Assembly (NCBI RefSeq): GCF_003602095.1
Contig: NZ_RAHH01000016.1
Coordinates: forward strand, 1 to 64,000
Reading direction: 5' to 3'
DNA from: Rahnella woolbedingensis
GTDB taxonomy: Bacteria > Pseudomonadota > Gammaproteobacteria > Enterobacterales > Enterobacteriaceae
Length of the DNA: 64,000 nucleotides
Shown here piece after piece: positions 61,667-64,000 of this stretch (position 1 is the stretch's first letter; every line of letters begins with the position of its first letter). The notes under the pieces were generated by a model that saw only the letters and a program-made list of their open reading frames with translations, was not told the DNA's origin and searched no databases. The position numbers and the translations under genes are program-made.

Positions 61667-62407
61667 ATGCCGTACCCGGTTGATTTACATATGCATACCG
61701 TTGCCAGCACGCACGCCTACAGCACGTTACATGATTACATTGATGAAGCAGCAGAAAAGGGCATCAAGCTGTTCGCCATCACCGATCATGGCCCTGATAT
61801 GGCCGATGCGCCGCATTACTGGCACTTTATGAATATGCGGGTCTGGCCGCGTCTGGTGAACGGAATTGGCATCCTGCGCGGCATTGAATCGAACATCAAA
61901 AACATTCATGGTGATATCGATTGTACCGGTCCGATGCTGAAAGAAATCGACGTAATTATTGCCGGTTTCCATGAGCCGGTCATGCCACCGGTTGATAAAC
62001 AAACCCATACTGCCGCGGTAATTGCGGCGATGGCGGGCGGTGAAGTGCATATTATTTCTCACCCCGGCAACCCGAAATACCCGATTGATATTCCGGCCGT
62101 AGCGGCAGCTGCCGCCCAATATAACGTGGCGCTTGAGCTGAATAACTCCTCGTTTATTCATTCACGCGTGGGCAGCGAGGCCAATTGCCGCGCCATTGCG
62201 CTGGCAGTCAAAGAAGCCGGTGGCTGGCTGGCGCTGGGATCTGATTCGCATATCGCCTATTCGCTGGGTGGCTTTGAGCACTGCGAACGTATCCTGCGAG
62301 AAATTGATTTCCCGGAAGATCGTATTCTGAACGTCAGCCCGCGCCGTTTCCTCGATTTTCTCGAGGCACGTGGCCGCGCGCCCATTGCCGAATTAAGCGA
62401 ACTGTGA
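61667..62407 (+). CDS. ycdX: PHP-family zinc phosphatase YcdX
   Basis: A 246-residue PHP-domain phosphatase. ATG 61667 follows AAGGAG; an upstream start at 61622 is not needed. Metal motifs: [12 protein letters not shown] (HxH), [38 protein letters not shown] and [11 protein letters not shown], providing the ligands of the trinuclear zinc site known in E. coli YcdX (245). Its physiological substrate is unsettled; the E. coli gene is linked to swarming with ghrA and ycdY. Confidence 0.95.
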   Translation: MPYPVDLHMHTVASTHAYSTLHDYIDEAAEKGIKLFAITDHGPDMADAPHYWHFMNMRVWPRLVNGIGILRGIESNIKNIHGDIDCTGPMLKEIDVIIAGFHEPVMPPVDKQTHTAAVIAAMAGGEVHIISHPGNPKYPIDIPAVAAAAAQYNVALELNNSSFIHSRVGSEANCRAIALAVKEAGGWLALGSDSHIAYSLGGFEHCERILREIDFPEDRILNVSPRRFLDFLEARGRAPIAELSEL

Positions 62408-62468
62408 CATTGTCGCGACCAAATTGCGGGTGATTAACCCTTTTTAATTGTCTGATCAGGTTACTGTT

Positions 62469-63053
62469 ATGAATGAATTTTCGATTGTCTGCCGCGTGCT
62501 GGGCACCTTGTTTTACCGCCAGCCGCAGGATCCGCTGCTGGTTCCGCTGTTTGGTCTGATTCAGGACGGCAAGCTGCGCGAACACTGGCCGCTGGAACAG
62601 GATGCATTGCTGGTTCGTTTGCAGGAAAGCGCGAATCCGGAAGCGCTGGCTGCCGAATTTAACCGTCTGTTTGTCGGCTCAGAATGCGCAGTTTCGCCAT
62701 TGCGCAGTGATTATGTTGACGGCGCAAATGAGATGGATGTGCGCACATTCCTGCAACAGCGCGGTATGCCTTTGGGTGAAACCCCTGCTGACCATTTTGG
62801 CGGCATGTTGCTGGCGGCTTCCTGGCTGGAAGACCAGTCGCAGGAAGACGAAGTCGGCGCGCAAATCACGCTGTTTGATGAATTCCTGTTCCCGTGGTGT
62901 GGTAAATTCCTCGGTAAAGTCGAAGCTCACGCCACCAGCGGTTTCTACCGCACGCTGTCTGAAATCTGCCGTGAAGCCTTGCAGGCCATGCGCGACGAAC
63001 TCGAAGAACAGCTGCCGCCAGAGTTGGATGACGCTGAAGAAGACGACCAGTAA
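62469..63053 (+). CDS. ycdY: TorD-family chaperone YcdY
   Basis: A 194-residue all-helical protein of the TorD/DmsD family (E. coli YcdY 184). ATG 62469; the TTG-initiated longer reading is rejected. Family features: VCRVLGTLFYRQPQDPL, AAEFNRLFVGSECAVSPLRS (E-Y/F-x-x-L-F block), and DHFGGMLLAASWLEDQ. It ends in an acidic tail (DDAEEDDQ). In E. coli YcdY is reported as a chaperone for YcdX, consistent with the 61-base spacing here. Confidence 0.92.
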   Translation: MNEFSIVCRVLGTLFYRQPQDPLLVPLFGLIQDGKLREHWPLEQDALLVRLQESANPEALAAEFNRLFVGSECAVSPLRSDYVDGANEMDVRTFLQQRGMPLGETPADHFGGMLLAASWLEDQSQEDEVGAQITLFDEFLFPWCGKFLGKVEAHATSGFYRTLSEICREALQAMRDELEEQLPPELDDAEEDDQ

Positions 63054-63070
63054 TCCTGATGACAGAACGT

Positions 63071-63108
63071 AAAAAAGCCCGGCGGTGAGCAATCACGCCG
63101 GGCTTTTT
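63071..63108. terminator. Terminator between ycdY and yceB
   Basis: Stem AAAAAGCCCGGCG / CGCCGGGCTTTTT extended by TGA/TCA pairs around GCAA, with A- and T-tracts. It serves the convergent ycdY and yceB genes. Confidence 0.9.
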
Positions 63109-63139
63109 CATTACAGGTTTATATCGCAGACAGTTAACG

Positions 63140-63703
63140 TTAGTCGGTGAACGGAATAACCAGTTCGCCCGGTTTCACTTCTATGCCTTTCGCCAGTTTC
63201 TTAGCCATCGCCTCGCCTTTGCTGTGATCGCCATTGAGCACGTAAGCCGGACGCTGGTTGAAATAGGTGTTCAGCGAATTGTTCAGATAAGGCATCAGGC
63301 CTTTCATCACATTATCCATTTTTTCCGGCTTGATGGTGTAATCCACCACCTGCATATCACGCAGGAAAATGGCACCTTTCTCATGGTCATACGTCGGATG
63401 CGCTTTCAGTGTAAGGTGCATATCGGCTTTTTGCGGGCCGAACAATGAAGAGATATCAACATGCGCATCGCCGGTCAGGGTTACGACGCCCGGTTCTGCG
63501 CGGCCAATCTGGCTGCTGAGATTGGACAGAACCAGTTTTGCATCAACTAACCCCGGAACGCCGAGTTGCTTCTCGAAGTTGTTGTTTTTCTGCAGGTAAT
63601 CGTTGACCTGTTGCTCGCTGATTGTGTATTGCGTCAGCTGATTACAACCGCTCAGTAAACTGGCGCACATCAGAATTGCGGCACCCAGAAATCGCTTTGT
63701 CAT
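63140..63703 (-). CDS. yceB: Lipoprotein YceB (DUF1439)
   Basis: A 187-residue lipoprotein (E. coli YceB 186). Lipobox LLSGC at residues 16-20, then NQLTQYTISEQQVNDYLQKN. Conserved later blocks: LVLSNLSSQIGRAEPGVVTL, KGAIFLRDMQVVDYTI and the C-terminus GEAMAKKLAKGIEVKPGELV. The mature fold is a lipid-binding TULIP-like domain by family; the function is unknown. Monocistronic. Confidence 0.95.
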   Translation of the reverse strand: MTKRFLGAAILMCASLLSGCNQLTQYTISEQQVNDYLQKNNNFEKQLGVPGLVDAKLVLSNLSSQIGRAEPGVVTLTGDAHVDISSLFGPQKADMHLTLKAHPTYDHEKGAIFLRDMQVVDYTIKPEKMDNVMKGLMPYLNNSLNTYFNQRPAYVLNGDHSKGEAMAKKLAKGIEVKPGELVIPFTD

Positions 63704-63821
63704 TCTTCCCTCATTACGTAAATGCTAGTTTGTCAGCATGACCGCTAAGCGGACAGGCTCCAATCAGACAACGCTGATTAGCCTAAGTGCCGGAGGAAGG
63801 GAAGAAAAGGGAAATAGAAAA

Positions 63822-63948
63822 ATAAGCCCTAATAATTCCCGTTGCAGGAAGGCGGTAAACGAAGGAGTCCCGATGAGCCGACTAAAGTCAGTGATTCGGG
63901 TGACCGGGCGCCGCCAACGCATCTGCAACGGGAAGTATGACGGGCTTA
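63822..63948 (-). repeat. ERIC-like element downstream of the yceB promoter
   Basis: 127 bases, the canonical ERIC length, with terminal inverted repeat TAAGCCC ... GGGCTTA and inner arms TTCCCGTTGCAG / CTGCAACGGGAA. The centre has AGTCAGTGATTCGGG and, reversed, GCGTTGGCGG. A 75-codon ORF across it is not coding. Confidence 0.88.
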
Positions 63949-64000
63949 GCTCGCGAGACGAGTAAAGAGGTTTACCTGCGTCTGCTTCGCCATATTGTCG

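Noticed and set aside
63738..63965. 75-codon plus-strand ORF near the right end
   Set aside because: Most of it is the ERIC-like element, so the open frame is incidental.

Overview
This window looks like chromosome from a gamma-proteobacterium of the order Enterobacterales, probably Yersiniaceae (Rahnella/Serratia-like). The reasons are an E. coli-like core (opgB, astCADBE, ghrA-ycdX-ycdY, yceB, cstA, spy), E. coli-type tRNA-Asn and tRNA-Ser genes, and three ERIC-like elements of about 126 bp. The core is interleaved with catabolic and transport operons and with AT-rich accessory genes. The assignment rests on recognised protein families and gene order; no database search was run.

Region 1 (1-7.1 kb) is the end of a type VI secretion vgrG followed by an Rhs polymorphic toxin with an AT-rich C-terminal toxin tip and a probable exported immunity protein. 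A second, displaced Rhs tip follows. It has an 8-bp frameshifting deletion, its own toxin tip and a frameshifted exported immunity-like gene. A third relic is only 45 bp long. This is a record of successive tip replacement. Region 2 (7.1-15.6 kb) holds a YgdI/YgdR-type lipoprotein, the complete livJHMGF branched-chain amino acid importer and opgB. Region 3 (15.6-17.1 kb) holds a chromosomal hok/sok type I toxin-antitoxin locus, missed by length-filtered gene callers, then a HigBA-type type II pair and tRNA-Asn.

Region 4 (17.2-24.7 kb) is a nitrogen-scavenging operon: a sigma-54-type promoter, a MurR/RpiR regulator, and ddpXABCDF for uptake and cleavage of D-Ala-D-Ala. It is followed by a roughly 540-bp pair of inverted structured repeats whose hairpin stems differ by compensating changes. 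Region 5 (25.3-37.1 kb) is a gallate-degradation locus in two arms: galB-galC-galD plus a 6PGDH-like dehydrogenase, and a gallate transporter, galA, a LigI-like hydrolase and aroQ. Between the arms lie a LysR regulator with two DNA-binding domains and an AT-rich islet with an LPS glycosyltransferase and an O-antigen ligase-like gene. Gallate is imported, ring-opened by GalA to 4-oxalomesaconate, tautomerised (GalD), hydrated (GalB) and cleaved (GalC) to pyruvate and oxaloacetate.

Region 6 (37.4-46.0 kb) is mixed: a DapF-like protein in which both catalytic cysteines are serine, a GNAT acetyltransferase, cstA with a YbdD-type partner, an EamA exporter divergent from a LysR gene, spy, and a MocR-type regulator. 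Region 7 (46.0-52.9 kb) is a sugar operon: binding protein, ATPase, two permeases, FGGY pentulose kinase and a KpsF/GutQ-like SIS isomerase. Region 8 (53.5-59.9 kb) is the sigma-54-type astCADBE arginine succinyltransferase operon. Region 9 (60-64 kb) has two tRNA-Ser(GGA) genes, ghrA, ycdX, ycdY, yceB and an ERIC element. The nitrogen theme (liv, ddp, ast) and the plant-phenolic theme (gallate) suggest a plant- or soil-associated lifestyle; that is inference.
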